Shown piece by piece: positions 22,617-31,149 of a stretch of DNA of 32,539 nt. Made by a program: the position numbers and the translations under genes. The stretch comes from Kroppenstedtia sanguinis (lineage in GTDB: Bacteria; Bacillota; Bacilli; Thermoactinomycetales; DSM-45169): contig NZ_JBNPXF010000031.1 of assembly GCF_050433445.1 (NCBI RefSeq), positions 1 to 32,539 on the forward strand, in the 5' to 3' direction. The notes under the pieces are model-generated. The model was not told where the DNA came from and did no database searches. It saw nothing but the letters and a program-made list of their open reading frames with translations. The stretch's first letter is position 1; every line of letters begins with the position of its first letter.

Positions 22617-24608
22617 TTATGCTCCCTCCGCTTTCAGTTCCAAGATCATATCTCTCAACTCCGCCGCCCGTTCAAACTGGAGATCCCTGGCCGCCTGTTT
22701 CATCTCTTTCTCCAATCCTTCAATCAGCTGTCTCCGCTCTTTCCCACTCATTTTCTCCATATCAGGGGCCACTTGATACGTTTCGCTCTCTTCCGCCACC
22801 TTGGTGGCTTCAATCACGTCACGTACCGCTTTTTGGATGGTCTGCGGAGTGATCCCGTGTTTTTCGTTATGAGCTATCTGCACTGACCGACGGCGTTCCG
22901 TCTCTTCAATCGCTTTCTTCATTGAATCAGTCATCTGGTCGGCATACATGACCACTTCTCCATTCGCATTGCGAGCTGCCCGGCCGATGGTTTGGATCAG
23001 CGATCGCTCCGCCCGCAAAAAGCCTTCCTTGTCGGCATCCAAGATGGCCACCAGAGAGACCTCTGGCAGATCCAACCCTTCCCGGAGCAGGTTGATCCCA
23101 ACCAGCACATCGAACTCACCCAGGCGGAGACTTCGCAGGATCTCCATCCGCTCAATCGTCTTGATATCGGAGTGCAGGTACTGTACCTTGATCCCCGCCT
23201 CCTTCAGATAATCGGTCAGATCCTCCGCCATCTTTTTGGTCAGGGTGGTGACCAATACCCGTTCACTCCGGGCCACCCGCTTGTTCACCTCGCCGATCAG
23301 ATCGTCGATCTGACCTTCGATGGGACGGACGTGAATTTTGGGATCGAGCAGACCCGTGGGCCGGATGATTTGCTCGGTCAGCTCGGGAGTTTTCCCCAGC
23401 TCGTAGGGGCCGGGGGTGGCAGAGACAAAGATCACCTGCTGAATCCGTTTTTCAAACTCCTCAAATTGCAGAGGCCGGTTGTCCATGGCAGAAGGCAATC
23501 GAAAGCCGTGGTCCACCAGCATCTCCTTGCGGGAGCGGTCCCCTTTGTACATCCCACCGATCTGGGGGACGGTGACATGGGACTCATCGATGATGGTCAG
23601 AAAATCGTCAGGGAAGTAGTCGAGCAGAGTAAAGGGGGGCTCTCCGGCCTTTTTGCCCACGAGATGCCGGGAATAGTTTTCGATCCCGGAACAAAAACCG
23701 ATCTCCCTCATCATCTCCATGTCATAGCGGGTCCGCTGCTCCAACCGTTGCGCTTCCAACAGCTTGTCCTGAGATTTTAGAGCGGCCAGCCGTTCGTCCA
23801 ACTCAGCTTCGATGTCTTTCAGAGCTCGTTGCATCACCTCTTGCCGCGTCACATAGTGGGAGGCAGGAAAAATAGCAATATGCTCCCGATCTCCCAGGAT
23901 TTCACCCGTCAACACATCGATCTCCCGGATACGGTCGATCTCATCTCCGAAGAACTCCACCCGAATCGCCTGTTCACTTCGGGAAGCGGGAAAGATCTCC
24001 AACACATCCCCCCGAACCCGGAACGTCCCTCGGGTAAAGTTGATGTCATTGCGTTCATACTGAATATCCACCAAATCTCTGAGCACCGCATTGCGATCCT
24101 TCTCCATCCCCACCCGCAGGGAGACCACCTGTCCTTTATATTCCTCGGGAGAACCGAGGCCATAAATGCAGGAAACACTGGCGACAATAATCACATCTTG
24201 CCGCTCAAACAAGGCACTGGTGGCAGAGTGTCGCAATTTATCGATCTCATCATTAATCGATGCATCTTTTTCAATATAGGTATCCGTCTGGGGCACATAG
24301 GCTTCCGGTTGGTAGTAATCATAATAACTGACAAAATATTCGACGGCGTTTTCGGGGAAAAACTCCTTCAGTTCCCCGCACAATTGTGCCGCCAGCGTTT
24401 TGTTGGGGGCGATTACCAGTGTGGGTTTTCCCGCCCGGGCGATGGTATGGGCGATGGTAAAGGTTTTTCCCGTTCCGGTCGCCCCCAGCAATGTCTGATG
24501 CTTTTTCCCCGTCAGGACACCCTCCGTCAGCATCTCAATCGCTTTCGGTTGGTCCCCCTGGGGTTGATATTCGGAAATCAGGCGAAACCCGTCGTCAGCC
24601 ACAGCCAT
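22617..24608 (-). CDS. uvrB: Excinuclease ABC subunit B
   Basis: UvrB is the helicase-like damage-verification subunit that recruits UvrC. I choose ATG 24608 (663 residues, normal length): the upstream GTG 24650 lies before the -10 box and cannot be on the mRNA. Order: Walker A GATGTGKT (42-49), the beta-hairpin YFVSYYDYYQPEAYVP (about 92-107) that probes DNA strands, the Walker B motif DESH near 338, helicase motifs V-VI (VGINLLREGLDLPEVS, QTIGRAARN), and the C-terminal UVR domain (about 625-660) that binds UvrC. The -10 and LexA box directly upstream suggest SOS control. Confidence 0.97.
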   Translation of the reverse strand: MAVADDGFRLISEYQPQGDQPKAIEMLTEGVLTGKKHQTLLGATGTGKTFTIAHTIARAGKPTLVIAPNKTLAAQLCGELKEFFPENAVEYFVSYYDYYQPEAYVPQTDTYIEKDASINDEIDKLRHSATSALFERQDVIIVASVSCIYGLGSPEEYKGQVVSLRVGMEKDRNAVLRDLVDIQYERNDINFTRGTFRVRGDVLEIFPASRSEQAIRVEFFGDEIDRIREIDVLTGEILGDREHIAIFPASHYVTRQEVMQRALKDIEAELDERLAALKSQDKLLEAQRLEQRTRYDMEMMREIGFCSGIENYSRHLVGKKAGEPPFTLLDYFPDDFLTIIDESHVTVPQIGGMYKGDRSRKEMLVDHGFRLPSAMDNRPLQFEEFEKRIQQVIFVSATPGPYELGKTPELTEQIIRPTGLLDPKIHVRPIEGQIDDLIGEVNKRVARSERVLVTTLTKKMAEDLTDYLKEAGIKVQYLHSDIKTIERMEILRSLRLGEFDVLVGINLLREGLDLPEVSLVAILDADKEGFLRAERSLIQTIGRAARNANGEVVMYADQMTDSMKKAIEETERRRSVQIAHNEKHGITPQTIQKAVRDVIEATKVAEESETYQVAPDMEKMSGKERRQLIEGLEKEMKQAARDLQFERAAELRDMILELKAEGA

Positions 24609-24632
24609 CACCTCGTTTTTGTCATCCGTACC

Positions 24633-24673
24633 ATTATACCACAACCTCACGGAAAAATAGGAACACCCGTTCC
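24633..24673 (-). promoter_or_regulatory. uvrB promoter with LexA (DinR) box
   Basis: A perfect minus-strand TATAAT lies at plus 24633-24638. GGAACACCCGTTCC at 24660-24673 is a perfect inverted repeat GGAAC-N4-GTTCC. It agrees with the Gram-positive LexA consensus CGAACRNRYGTTYC at 12 of 14 positions and overlaps the expected -35 region. This placement is typical for SOS repression. Confidence 0.8.
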
Positions 24674-24950
24674 AAGAATATCAGGCGCGTTGATTCGCCC
24701 TATTTTTAGGTAGTAAATAAGGTCGGGAGGGTAGGACGGTGAAGAGCCTTTGCACCCATAGGGCACAAGTCTCGCCAGGGTCGCTTTCCACTCCCGGGTC
24801 TCGCTATGCGCTCTTTGCAAGAGATCGTAGCCGTCCCACCCTCCCCGTCCCCTCAAGCGATATTTAACGATGGAGGCAATGGGAAGAGCGAAAGGATCAT
24901 TTCGTTCCCATCATCCACTTTAGGGTTCATCAACAGCTCTGCAAGCATAT
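24673..24950 (+). mobile_element. Interspersed element copy C (MITE-like), with a 56-bp insertion
   Basis: The element is 24682-24941 (260 bp). Its flanking direct repeats are CAAGAATAT (24673-24681) and CAAGCATAT (24942-24950), 8 of 9 identical. Ends are CAGGCGCGTTGATTCGCC and, inverted, CAGAGCTGTTGATGAACC. Compared with copy B (204 bp) it carries exactly 56 extra bases after the GAGCCTTTGCA segment, containing two GTCTCGC repeats. It is the most diverged copy. It fills most of the gap 24609-24988, between the uvrB LexA box and the ctpB terminator. Confidence 0.82.
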
Positions 24951-24952
24951 AT

Positions 24953-24981
24953 AAAAAAGCCCCCCAACCCAAGGGGGGGGT
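24953..24981 (-). terminator. Terminator of ctpB
   Basis: A C-run and G-run stem (about 7 bp, 24960-24965 with 24973-24979) with a 7-base loop is followed on the minus strand by CTTTTTTAT. It lies 8 bases past the ctpB stop. Confidence 0.8.
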
Positions 24982-24988
24982 GGGAGGA

Positions 24989-26425
24989 TTACTTCTCTTT
25001 TTTCAAGGTTTCCACAGCCACCCGAAGTTGCAGATCATTCTCCGGTTTGCGCAGCATCTCGATAAATGCATCCTGCAATTTCATCGCAGTCTTCCCGTCG
25101 ACCACTCCGGTGACGGACAACTTTTGCGTTTTTTGGAAAGCCTTGACGGCGGTCTCCGTCTGTTCACTGTAGTATCCGTCCTTGCGGTCCGGCCGATAGC
25201 CCAGCCCTTCCAAAATCAGCTGGAGGTTCTTCACCTGTTCGGAAGTCATGTCCCGTTTGAGGGTTTGATCCGGTTGTGGCGGAGTTGCGCCGTAATAGTC
25301 GGGAAGTTTCACCTTGACATCCGGTTTAACTCCTTTTTTATGAATCCAGTTTCCTTCTGGAGTCAACCATTTAGCCATGGTCAGCTTCAGGTTGCTACCA
25401 TCCTCAAAATCCTTCGCTGTTTGGACGGTTCCCTTACCAAAGGTAGCGTCCCCCACTGTTTTGTATCCACCGGACTCCTTCAGCGCAGCCGCCAGAATCT
25501 CGGAAGCACTGGCCGATCCTTTATCTGTCAGAATGACGATCGGGTACTCTTTTTTCTTTTTCAGCTTCGATTTGTATTCCACACGCTGACCGGACTTGTC
25601 TTCCGTCATCATGATTTTCTTTTCGTCAGGCACCAGTTGCTCACTGATTTCCACCACAGCTGGGAGCAGTCCACCAGGATTTCCGCGGACATCGATCACC
25701 AGCCCTTTCAACCCCTTCCCTTCCAGTGTTTCCAGCTCATTCAGAAAATCTTTGGATGTATCTGTGGAGAATTGAGAGATCTCCAGCTTTCCAATCTTTC
25801 CATCCAGCATGTCCCCATGAACTGTTTCGATAGGAATCTCATCCCGGACGACTTGGACATTGAGAACTTCACTCTGTCCAGGACGGGAGACTTGTAAGCG
25901 GGCTTTCGAGCCTTTGGGCCCTTTGATCTTGGAAACCGCTTCGTTCAGATCCATTCCTTCCAAGCTGTCCCCGTTCACCTTGAGGATCTGGTCCTCGGGA
26001 CGCAGACCGGCCTTTTCTGCAGGGGAGCCTTTAAATGGAGAGACGATCGTCACCTTCCCTTTCTTCAGGGTGACTTCCGCACCGATCCCTTGGAAGGTGG
26101 AATCGAGGGAGGAATGAAACTGTTTGGCCGTTTTTTGGTCCATATAGGCGGAATAAGGGTCGTCGAGGGAATCCACCATTCCCCGGATGGCTCCGTCAAT
26201 CAGTTTTTGATCATTTACTTCACCGATATACTGGGCTTTAATTGTTCCGTAGGCTTCTTGCAATTTATTTAGATGATCCTCCATCCCGGAGTTGCTACTG
26301 ACCAGTGAAGACCCCGTCATTCGGGATAATAAGCCCTCGTCACCCACCACCACCGCCGTTGTCAAACTGCTGAAAAGGACGGTGCAGACCACGATTAGGG
26401 CAACGGTACGTCCGCGCATATACAT
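24989..26425 (-). CDS. ctpB: Carboxy-terminal processing protease CtpB (S41)
   Basis: In B. subtilis CtpB is a secreted serine protease that cleaves SpoIVFA to trigger pro-sigma-K activation during sporulation. This 478-residue protein has an N-terminal membrane anchor (about 7-27), a cap helix region (about 48-110), a PDZ domain (about 112-190; FQGIG, SPAEKAGLRPEDQILKVNG), and the S41 core (about 200-385). The catalytic set is Ser306 (in GSASASE), Lys331 (in FGKGT) and Gln335. A C-terminal peptidoglycan-binding-1 domain (about 390-455; LQLILEGLGY, AVKAFQ) would hold it at the wall. Start ATG 26425 has AAGGTGG at 8-base spacing. It follows the ftsEX-M23 operon as yvjB follows ftsEX in B. subtilis, but has its own upstream region. 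Confidence 0.92.
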   Translation of the reverse strand: MYMRGRTVALIVVCTVLFSSLTTAVVVGDEGLLSRMTGSSLVSSNSGMEDHLNKLQEAYGTIKAQYIGEVNDQKLIDGAIRGMVDSLDDPYSAYMDQKTAKQFHSSLDSTFQGIGAEVTLKKGKVTIVSPFKGSPAEKAGLRPEDQILKVNGDSLEGMDLNEAVSKIKGPKGSKARLQVSRPGQSEVLNVQVVRDEIPIETVHGDMLDGKIGKLEISQFSTDTSKDFLNELETLEGKGLKGLVIDVRGNPGGLLPAVVEISEQLVPDEKKIMMTEDKSGQRVEYKSKLKKKKEYPIVILTDKGSASASEILAAALKESGGYKTVGDATFGKGTVQTAKDFEDGSNLKLTMAKWLTPEGNWIHKKGVKPDVKVKLPDYYGATPPQPDQTLKRDMTSEQVKNLQLILEGLGYRPDRKDGYYSEQTETAVKAFQKTQKLSVTGVVDGKTAMKLQDAFIEMLRKPENDLQLRVAVETLKKEK

Positions 26426-26619
26426 GCAAACACCACCTTTGATTACATCTCACGGGCTGCCTTACTGACATCCCTCTCCACACGACTCGACAGGATGGGG
26501 TCACAGTCAACCACCCGGAACTGACGAGGGATTGGTTCAATATATGACAAGCGGGTCAATGTTAGTATCAGGTTCACTCTAGCAGAATTTAAACTCCTGC
26601 ACAAGAAAGGGCACCCGGC
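26426..26619. other. Upstream region of ctpB
   Basis: This gap lies between the terminator of the M23 gene and ctpB. It should hold the ctpB promoter. On the minus strand CATATATT near 26542-26549 loosely resembles a sigma-E -10 box, but I see no convincing -35 partner. No supported gene is present. Confidence 0.4.
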
Positions 26620-26649
26620 AAAAAAGAAAAGCCAATGCCGAAGCATTGG
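26620..26649 (-). terminator. Terminator of the ftsE-ftsX-M23 operon
   Basis: A perfect 7-bp stem CCAATGC/GCATTGG (26632-26638, 26643-26649) with a TTCG tetraloop on the minus strand is followed by CTTTTCTTTTTT. It is a strong intrinsic terminator about 90 bases past the stop. Confidence 0.92.
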
Positions 26650-26737
26650 TTATACAGCCCAAGCGGAACTCATCACCTGGTACTTGAAGGAATTCGCAAG
26701 CGGCCCTGTTTCCAAACTTTAATGAGAGGATCCACCA

Positions 26738-27883
26738 CTATTTCAGGTAAGGCATGGGATCGGTGTGCTCTCCGTTCTTCAGCACCTCCAGATGAAGATG
26801 AGGCCCGGTCGACCACCCGTTGTTACCCACCAGCGCGATCGTCTGTCCCTTGGATACAGACTGACCTACGCTCACTTTGACATCCTGGGCATAGACGTGG
26901 GCATACAGGGTGGAAATTCCACCCCCGTGATCAATTACGACGATATATCCGTATCCATTCATGGGACGGGAGGCGATCACCTTACCCGCAGCAGCGGCAT
27001 GAATCGGGGTGCCGAGGGGGGCAGCAAAGTCTACCCCCGTATGCATCTTGTATTGCTTACGGACTGGATGATACCGCATTCCATAACCCGATGTGATGTG
27101 TGCACCCTTCACCGGCTTGAGGAATTTCCCTCCGTCATAGGTGCCGGAAGCCTTTGCTGTCGCTTTGCTCGACTTCACTTTCTGTTGATTGCGGACCAGC
27201 TCTCGGACCTGTTGACTCTCCTTTTCGTTCACTTCCTCCAGATGTTCCTGCTTGTCGGCCAATCCGTTCAAATCTTTTTCGACTTGTTTATATTCCTGGA
27301 TCAACTGGGCGTGAAGCTTGTGTGCTTCTTTCTCTTTTTTCCGCCGATCAGTCAAAAGTTGTTCATATTTTTGCTTTTCCTTCCGGAGCCCACTCCGGTC
27401 CTGTTGGTACCGTTCAACCAGTTGCTGATCTCTCTGTACCACCATCTGAACAAACTTAAGCCGGTTAAGGAACTCCCCCAGATTTTCCGAATTCAGCAAG
27501 GGTTCCATGTAAAACATCTCGCCCTGCTCATACAGAGTGCGAACTCGTTCTTTATACCGTTGCTCTTGTCGGTCCAGTTGTTCTTCCTTCTGCTGAAGAT
27601 CCTGTTTCGTCTTCTTCAGCTTCTGTTCCAACTCATAGACTTCACTGCTCCGGTCTGCAAGTTCCATCTTTTTTTGGTCGAGATCGGCCAAAACCGATTT
27701 CAGATCCTTCTTCGTTGCGGACTTTTCCTTTTCCAGCCTCTGAATCTCCTGATCCCGTTCCTTGATGCCTTCTTTCTTCTCCTGGATGTCTTCAGCATGG
27801 ATTCCTCCGGGAATAAGGAGGGTAGCGGCCAAAATCAGTGACAACCCACTGCCAATCCAACGTGTGGAAAGGTTGTTTTTCAC
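26738..27883 (-). CDS. Secreted coiled-coil M23 (LytM) murein hydrolase, EnvC-like
   Basis: This 381-residue protein has a Sec signal peptide (1-30, cleavage near IHA-ED). A long coiled coil follows (about 32-235), in two blocks split near residues 120-150, the layout of EnvC and PcsB that binds the FtsX loop. The C-terminal M23 metallopeptidase domain (about 255-381) has all zinc and catalytic positions: HTGVD (His281, Asp285), YAH (His329) and HLH (His362, His364). It should therefore cut peptide cross-links itself, unlike E. coli EnvC, which only activates amidases. Start GTG 27883 has GGAGGGGG at 7-base spacing. It lies 44 bases after ftsX in the same operon, so FtsEX probably controls its activity at the division or elongation site. 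Confidence 0.9.
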   Translation of the reverse strand: MKNNLSTRWIGSGLSLILAATLLIPGGIHAEDIQEKKEGIKERDQEIQRLEKEKSATKKDLKSVLADLDQKKMELADRSSEVYELEQKLKKTKQDLQQKEEQLDRQEQRYKERVRTLYEQGEMFYMEPLLNSENLGEFLNRLKFVQMVVQRDQQLVERYQQDRSGLRKEKQKYEQLLTDRRKKEKEAHKLHAQLIQEYKQVEKDLNGLADKQEHLEEVNEKESQQVRELVRNQQKVKSSKATAKASGTYDGGKFLKPVKGAHITSGYGMRYHPVRKQYKMHTGVDFAAPLGTPIHAAAAGKVIASRPMNGYGYIVVIDHGGGISTLYAHVYAQDVKVSVGQSVSKGQTIALVGNNGWSTGPHLHLEVLKNGEHTDPMPYLK

Positions 27884-27927
27884 TCCGTTTCCCCCTCCTG
27901 ATACTCCACTCTAGACCTCCCCTGCGA

Positions 27928-28827
27928 TCAGGTACGCAGGAAGCGGCGAATGGAAATGAAACTTCCCCAAATCCCGATCAAAACACCCAACACAGCGGTC
28001 AGCCCCCCGACCCAGAGAGACAGGGGCCACATCCCGAGCAATTTGAAAAAGCTGTACGCCTTATCCGCGTCCAAAATCTGGATCACAGCACTGTAACCGG
28101 CCAGAACCACCGAGACGGGAAGGATCGAACCCATCAATCCGATCAAGGCCCCTTCGATAAAGAAAGGCCAGCGGATAAACCAGTTGCTGGCGCCCACCAG
28201 CCGCATGATCTCGATTTCTCGGCGCCGGGCGAAGATGGTCAGCTTAATCGTGTTGGAGATAAGGAAAGCCGCCAGCACCGCCAGAGCCAATCCGAAAATG
28301 AAGACCACGTTGCGGACCAGACTCGACATATCAAGGATGCTACGGGAGACCCCGCCACCGAAGTCCGCATTATCCACCTGGTTGGGAAAATCCCTTTTGA
28401 GCTCCTCGGACAAGGATTCACTCTGCCGGGGGTCCTTCGCCATCACTTCAAACATGTCGGGGATGGGGTTATCTTTCTCCAGACCATCGAGGAACTTCTC
28501 GTCCTCACCGAACCATCCCTTCATCGATTCTAGACCCTCTTGCTTGGAGATGAATTTCACACTCTCCACTTTCGGGTTTTTTGCAATTTGGTTCTTCACA
28601 TCATCAACCTCATCACTGGAGATCGAGGCGTTTAGAAAGACTCGGATCGACACTTCCCGGTCCAGTTCGGAGGCCATATAGTTAATATTAAAGGCAAACA
28701 CCAGGAAAAATCCGAAGATCAGCAAGGTGACACTGGCCGCGCTGACCGCGGCAAAGGTCATCCAGTTGTTCCGCAGCAAACTTTTGAAGGCTTCCCGGAT
28801 ATGCCGCAATAACGTTTCAATCCTCAT
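27928..28827 (-). CDS. ftsX: Cell-division ABC transporter permease FtsX
   Basis: FtsX is the membrane subunit of the FtsEX complex that passes ATP-driven conformational change to extracellular wall hydrolases. The 299-residue protein has four membrane segments (about 22-45, 172-195, 225-247, 270-292). A large extracellular loop between TM1 and TM2 (about 48-170) binds the hydrolase partner. The cytoplasmic N-terminus is basic. The RRREIEIMRLVGASNWFIR block (about 200-218) is the coupling helix to FtsE. ATG 28827 overlaps the ftsE end by 11 bases. The next gene is the likely hydrolase partner. Confidence 0.95.
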   Translation of the reverse strand: MRIETLLRHIREAFKSLLRNNWMTFAAVSAASVTLLIFGFFLVFAFNINYMASELDREVSIRVFLNASISSDEVDDVKNQIAKNPKVESVKFISKQEGLESMKGWFGEDEKFLDGLEKDNPIPDMFEVMAKDPRQSESLSEELKRDFPNQVDNADFGGGVSRSILDMSSLVRNVVFIFGLALAVLAAFLISNTIKLTIFARRREIEIMRLVGASNWFIRWPFFIEGALIGLMGSILPVSVVLAGYSAVIQILDADKAYSFFKLLGMWPLSLWVGGLTAVLGVLIGIWGSFISIRRFLRT

Positions 28828-29503
28828 AGCCGTATTCCCCCTGGTGATCGTCGCGTACGATCACACCCTGCTCCACTGCAATCACGCGTTTGCGCATGGT
28901 GTTCACGATCTCTTTGTTGTGTGTGGCCATGACGACGGTCGTACCCCGGGAATTGATCTCTTCCAACAGGTACATGATGTCCCAGGAGTTTTCCGGGTCG
29001 AGGTTTCCTGTAGGCTCGTCGGCGATGATAAAACTGGGATTGTTCACCATAGCCCGAGCGATGGAAACCCGTTGCTGTTCCCCCCCGGAAAGCTCAGTGG
29101 GAAGAGCGTTCATCCGGTCGTGAAGGCCGACCAATTCCAGAACCTCCTGCACCCGCCGCCGGATTTTCCGCTTAGGTGTCTCTACCGCTTCCATGGCGAA
29201 GGCGACATTTTCATAGGCTGTCATATTAGGCAGAAGCTTGTAATCTTGGAACACAACTCCGATTCTCCGCCGCAGATACGGGATTTTCCAATCCCGTACC
29301 CGCTTGACGTTGACCCCATTGATCAGGATGACTCCGTGGGTGGGGCTGACCTCCCGGTACATCAATTTGATGAAGGTACTTTTCCCCGCACCGCTGGGTC
29401 CGACCACATACACAAAATCACCCTGGTCGATCTTCACAGTGATTCCGTTCAAGGCTTTGACGCCATTGGAATAAACCTTGTACACATCATGCATCTCAAT
29501 CAT
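28817..29503 (-). CDS. ftsE: Cell-division ATP-binding protein FtsE
   Basis: FtsE is the cytoplasmic ATPase of FtsEX. ATG 29503 (AGGG about 8 bases upstream) gives 228 residues, the normal size; the open frame extends upstream only into AT-rich leader DNA. Walker A GPSGAGKST (about 35-43), Q-loop FQDYKLLPNMT (about 83-93), signature LSGGEQQRVSIARA (about 137-150), Walker B IIADEPTGNLDP (about 157-168) and the switch His of ATHNKE are all present. The leader (29504-29745) holds tandem 12-bp repeats. Confidence 0.96.
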   Translation of the reverse strand: MIEMHDVYKVYSNGVKALNGITVKIDQGDFVYVVGPSGAGKSTFIKLMYREVSPTHGVILINGVNVKRVRDWKIPYLRRRIGVVFQDYKLLPNMTAYENVAFAMEAVETPKRKIRRRVQEVLELVGLHDRMNALPTELSGGEQQRVSIARAMVNNPSFIIADEPTGNLDPENSWDIMYLLEEINSRGTTVVMATHNKEIVNTMRKRVIAVEQGVIVRDDHQGEYGYED

Positions 29504-29623
29504 GTGATCACCCTCGTACGTATTGGGTTCCGACCCTTGGTTAAAATTCCATCTGATTCCGTAACAAATATGGTAGATTAAGATAGAAAAATTCGCAAAT
29601 GAATGCCGGATAATCCTTTTCAT

Positions 29624-29657
29624 TATATCATCTATGTATATCTTGTATATCATCTAT
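29624..29657. promoter_or_regulatory. Tandem 12-bp direct repeats upstream of ftsE
   Basis: TATATCATCTAT occurs at 29624-29635 and 29646-29657, starts 22 bp apart, about two helical turns. A minus-strand TATAAT overlaps the first copy (plus ATTATA, 29622-29627). This arrangement suits a response regulator that binds tandem half sites. The regulator is not identifiable; the sequence is not a WalR box. Confidence 0.45.
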
Positions 29658-29696
29658 ATGAACTTTTCCAGAAATGACACCTTAGTGGTAGAAAAC

Positions 29697-29730
29697 AAAA
29701 AACCTGCCGAGTCGATCAGCCAGGTTTTTT
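29697..29730. terminator. Bidirectional terminator after argH
   Basis: AAAAAACCTG (29697-29706) and CAGGTTTTTT (29721-29730) form a perfect 10-bp stem with a 14-base loop. T-runs lie on both strands. It ends the argGH operon 16 bases past its stop. Confidence 0.85.
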
Positions 29731-29745
29731 CATTTCTTCACCTGC

Positions 29746-31149
29746 TTAAGAGATAACGGTATCTAGCAGGCTCAGGGTTTCATCCAATTCTTTTCTTTTC
29801 TTAGCGATCGTCTCCACCACTCGGTTCCGTGCAGTGCCGCTTCCGGCTTCCCGGGCATCGGTCACCTGTTCCACTTCCAACTTGGAATGGACGTCATCAC
29901 CGATCAGCGGACAGGCTGCCCTGAATTCCTCCAAGCTTAGATCCCTCAGGAGCCGTCCTTGCTCCAGGCAGGAGAGGACCAGTCGGCCCACCACTTCATG
30001 GGCCTCCCGGAAGGGAAGACCCCGGGTCACCAGGTAATCTGCTAGATCCGTTGCATTGGCGAAGCCCTGTTCGGCGTTTTGACGCATCCGCTCCGAGTTC
30101 ACCTTCATCCCGGCCACCATGGGAGCCGTAAGTGCCAGTGCACCCTGTAAGGTGTCCACTGTGTCGAAGATTCCTTCCTTGTCCTCCTGCATATCTTTGT
30201 TATAGGTCAAAGGGAGGGCTTTTAAGGTCGTGATCAAAGCCACCCAATGTCCTGTCACCCGCCCCGTTTTTCCTCGGATCAACTCCGGTACGTCTGGATT
30301 TTTCTTCTGGGGCATCATGCTACTGCCTGTACAGAAGGCATCATCCAGTTCAATATAGCCGAACTCCTGGCTGGACCACAGGATCAACTCCTCGGATAGA
30401 CGGGACAAATGGACCATGATCAGAGAGGCCGCCCCCAAAAATTCCACCAAGTAATCCCTGTCACTAACCGCATCCATACTGTTGTCATACATCCGATCGA
30501 AACCCAGTTCCTCTGCCACCGACTCCCGACAGATGGGAAAGGTAGTACCACTGATCGCCCCGGCACCTAGGGGGAGGGTGTTCACACGTTTGTAGCTGTC
30601 AAACAACCGTTCCGTGTCTCGGCCAAACATATCGACATAAGCCAGCAAGTGGTGGGCGAGGCGGACCGGCTGAGCCCGTTGCAAGTGGGTATAACCAGGC
30701 AGAATCGTATCCACATGTTTCTCTGCTTTTGTCACGAGGGCATCCTGCAAATGATGTAATCCTCTGATCAGATCCAGCGTCTGGGCCCGGACATACAGAT
30801 GCATATCCAGAGCCACCTGATCATTCCGACTGCGACCGGTGTGAAGTTTTCCACCAACGGGACCCACTTCGTCGATCAGCAACTTCTCGATATTCATGTG
30901 AATATCTTCATGCGCTACGGAGAATCCCACTTCACCGGCCCGGATTCTCTCCCGGATCCTCCGCAGTCCTTTTGAAATCGTCTCCACTTCTTCCGCTTTC
31001 AGAATCCCGCAGCCCCCCAACATCTGCACATGAGCCAGGCTACCGCGGATATCTTCTTCATACAGTTTTTGGTCAAAGTCGATGGATGCGGTGTATTCTT
31101 CAACGAGTCGGTTGGTTGGCTTGGTAAATCGCCCGCCCCAAAGTTTCAT
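29746..31149 (-). CDS. argH: Argininosuccinate lyase
   Basis: ArgH cleaves argininosuccinate to arginine and fumarate, the last step of arginine synthesis, as a cytoplasmic tetramer. The 467-residue protein has the fumarase/aspartase superfamily blocks: KLHTGRSRNDQ (101-111), GYTHLQRAQP (152-161) with the conserved His, and the signature GSSMMPQKKNPD (275-286) with the catalytic Ser loop. The length is normal. ATG 31149 lies inside the last 50 bases of the annotated argG frame, with GGAGG 12 bases upstream. Confidence 0.97.
   Translation of the reverse strand: MKLWGGRFTKPTNRLVEEYTASIDFDQKLYEEDIRGSLAHVQMLGGCGILKAEEVETISKGLRRIRERIRAGEVGFSVAHEDIHMNIEKLLIDEVGPVGGKLHTGRSRNDQVALDMHLYVRAQTLDLIRGLHHLQDALVTKAEKHVDTILPGYTHLQRAQPVRLAHHLLAYVDMFGRDTERLFDSYKRVNTLPLGAGAISGTTFPICRESVAEELGFDRMYDNSMDAVSDRDYLVEFLGAASLIMVHLSRLSEELILWSSQEFGYIELDDAFCTGSSMMPQKKNPDVPELIRGKTGRVTGHWVALITTLKALPLTYNKDMQEDKEGIFDTVDTLQGALALTAPMVAGMKVNSERMRQNAEQGFANATDLADYLVTRGLPFREAHEVVGRLVLSCLEQGRLLRDLSLEEFRAACPLIGDDVHSKLEVEQVTDAREAGSGTARNRVVETIAKKRKELDETLSLLDTVIS

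Noticed and set aside
24609..24650. Upstream extension of uvrB to GTG 24650
   Set aside because: It would place the start codon upstream of the TATAAT box; the usual UvrB N-terminus begins at ATG 24608.
24806..25897. 363-codon plus-strand open frame opposite ctpB
   Set aside because: It starts inside element copy C and runs antisense through ctpB. It has no start signal or family resemblance.
26765..27841. 358-codon plus-strand open frame opposite the M23 gene
   Set aside because: It is the antisense shadow of the coiled-coil gene; its Leu/Phe-rich protein mirrors Glu/Lys-rich codons.
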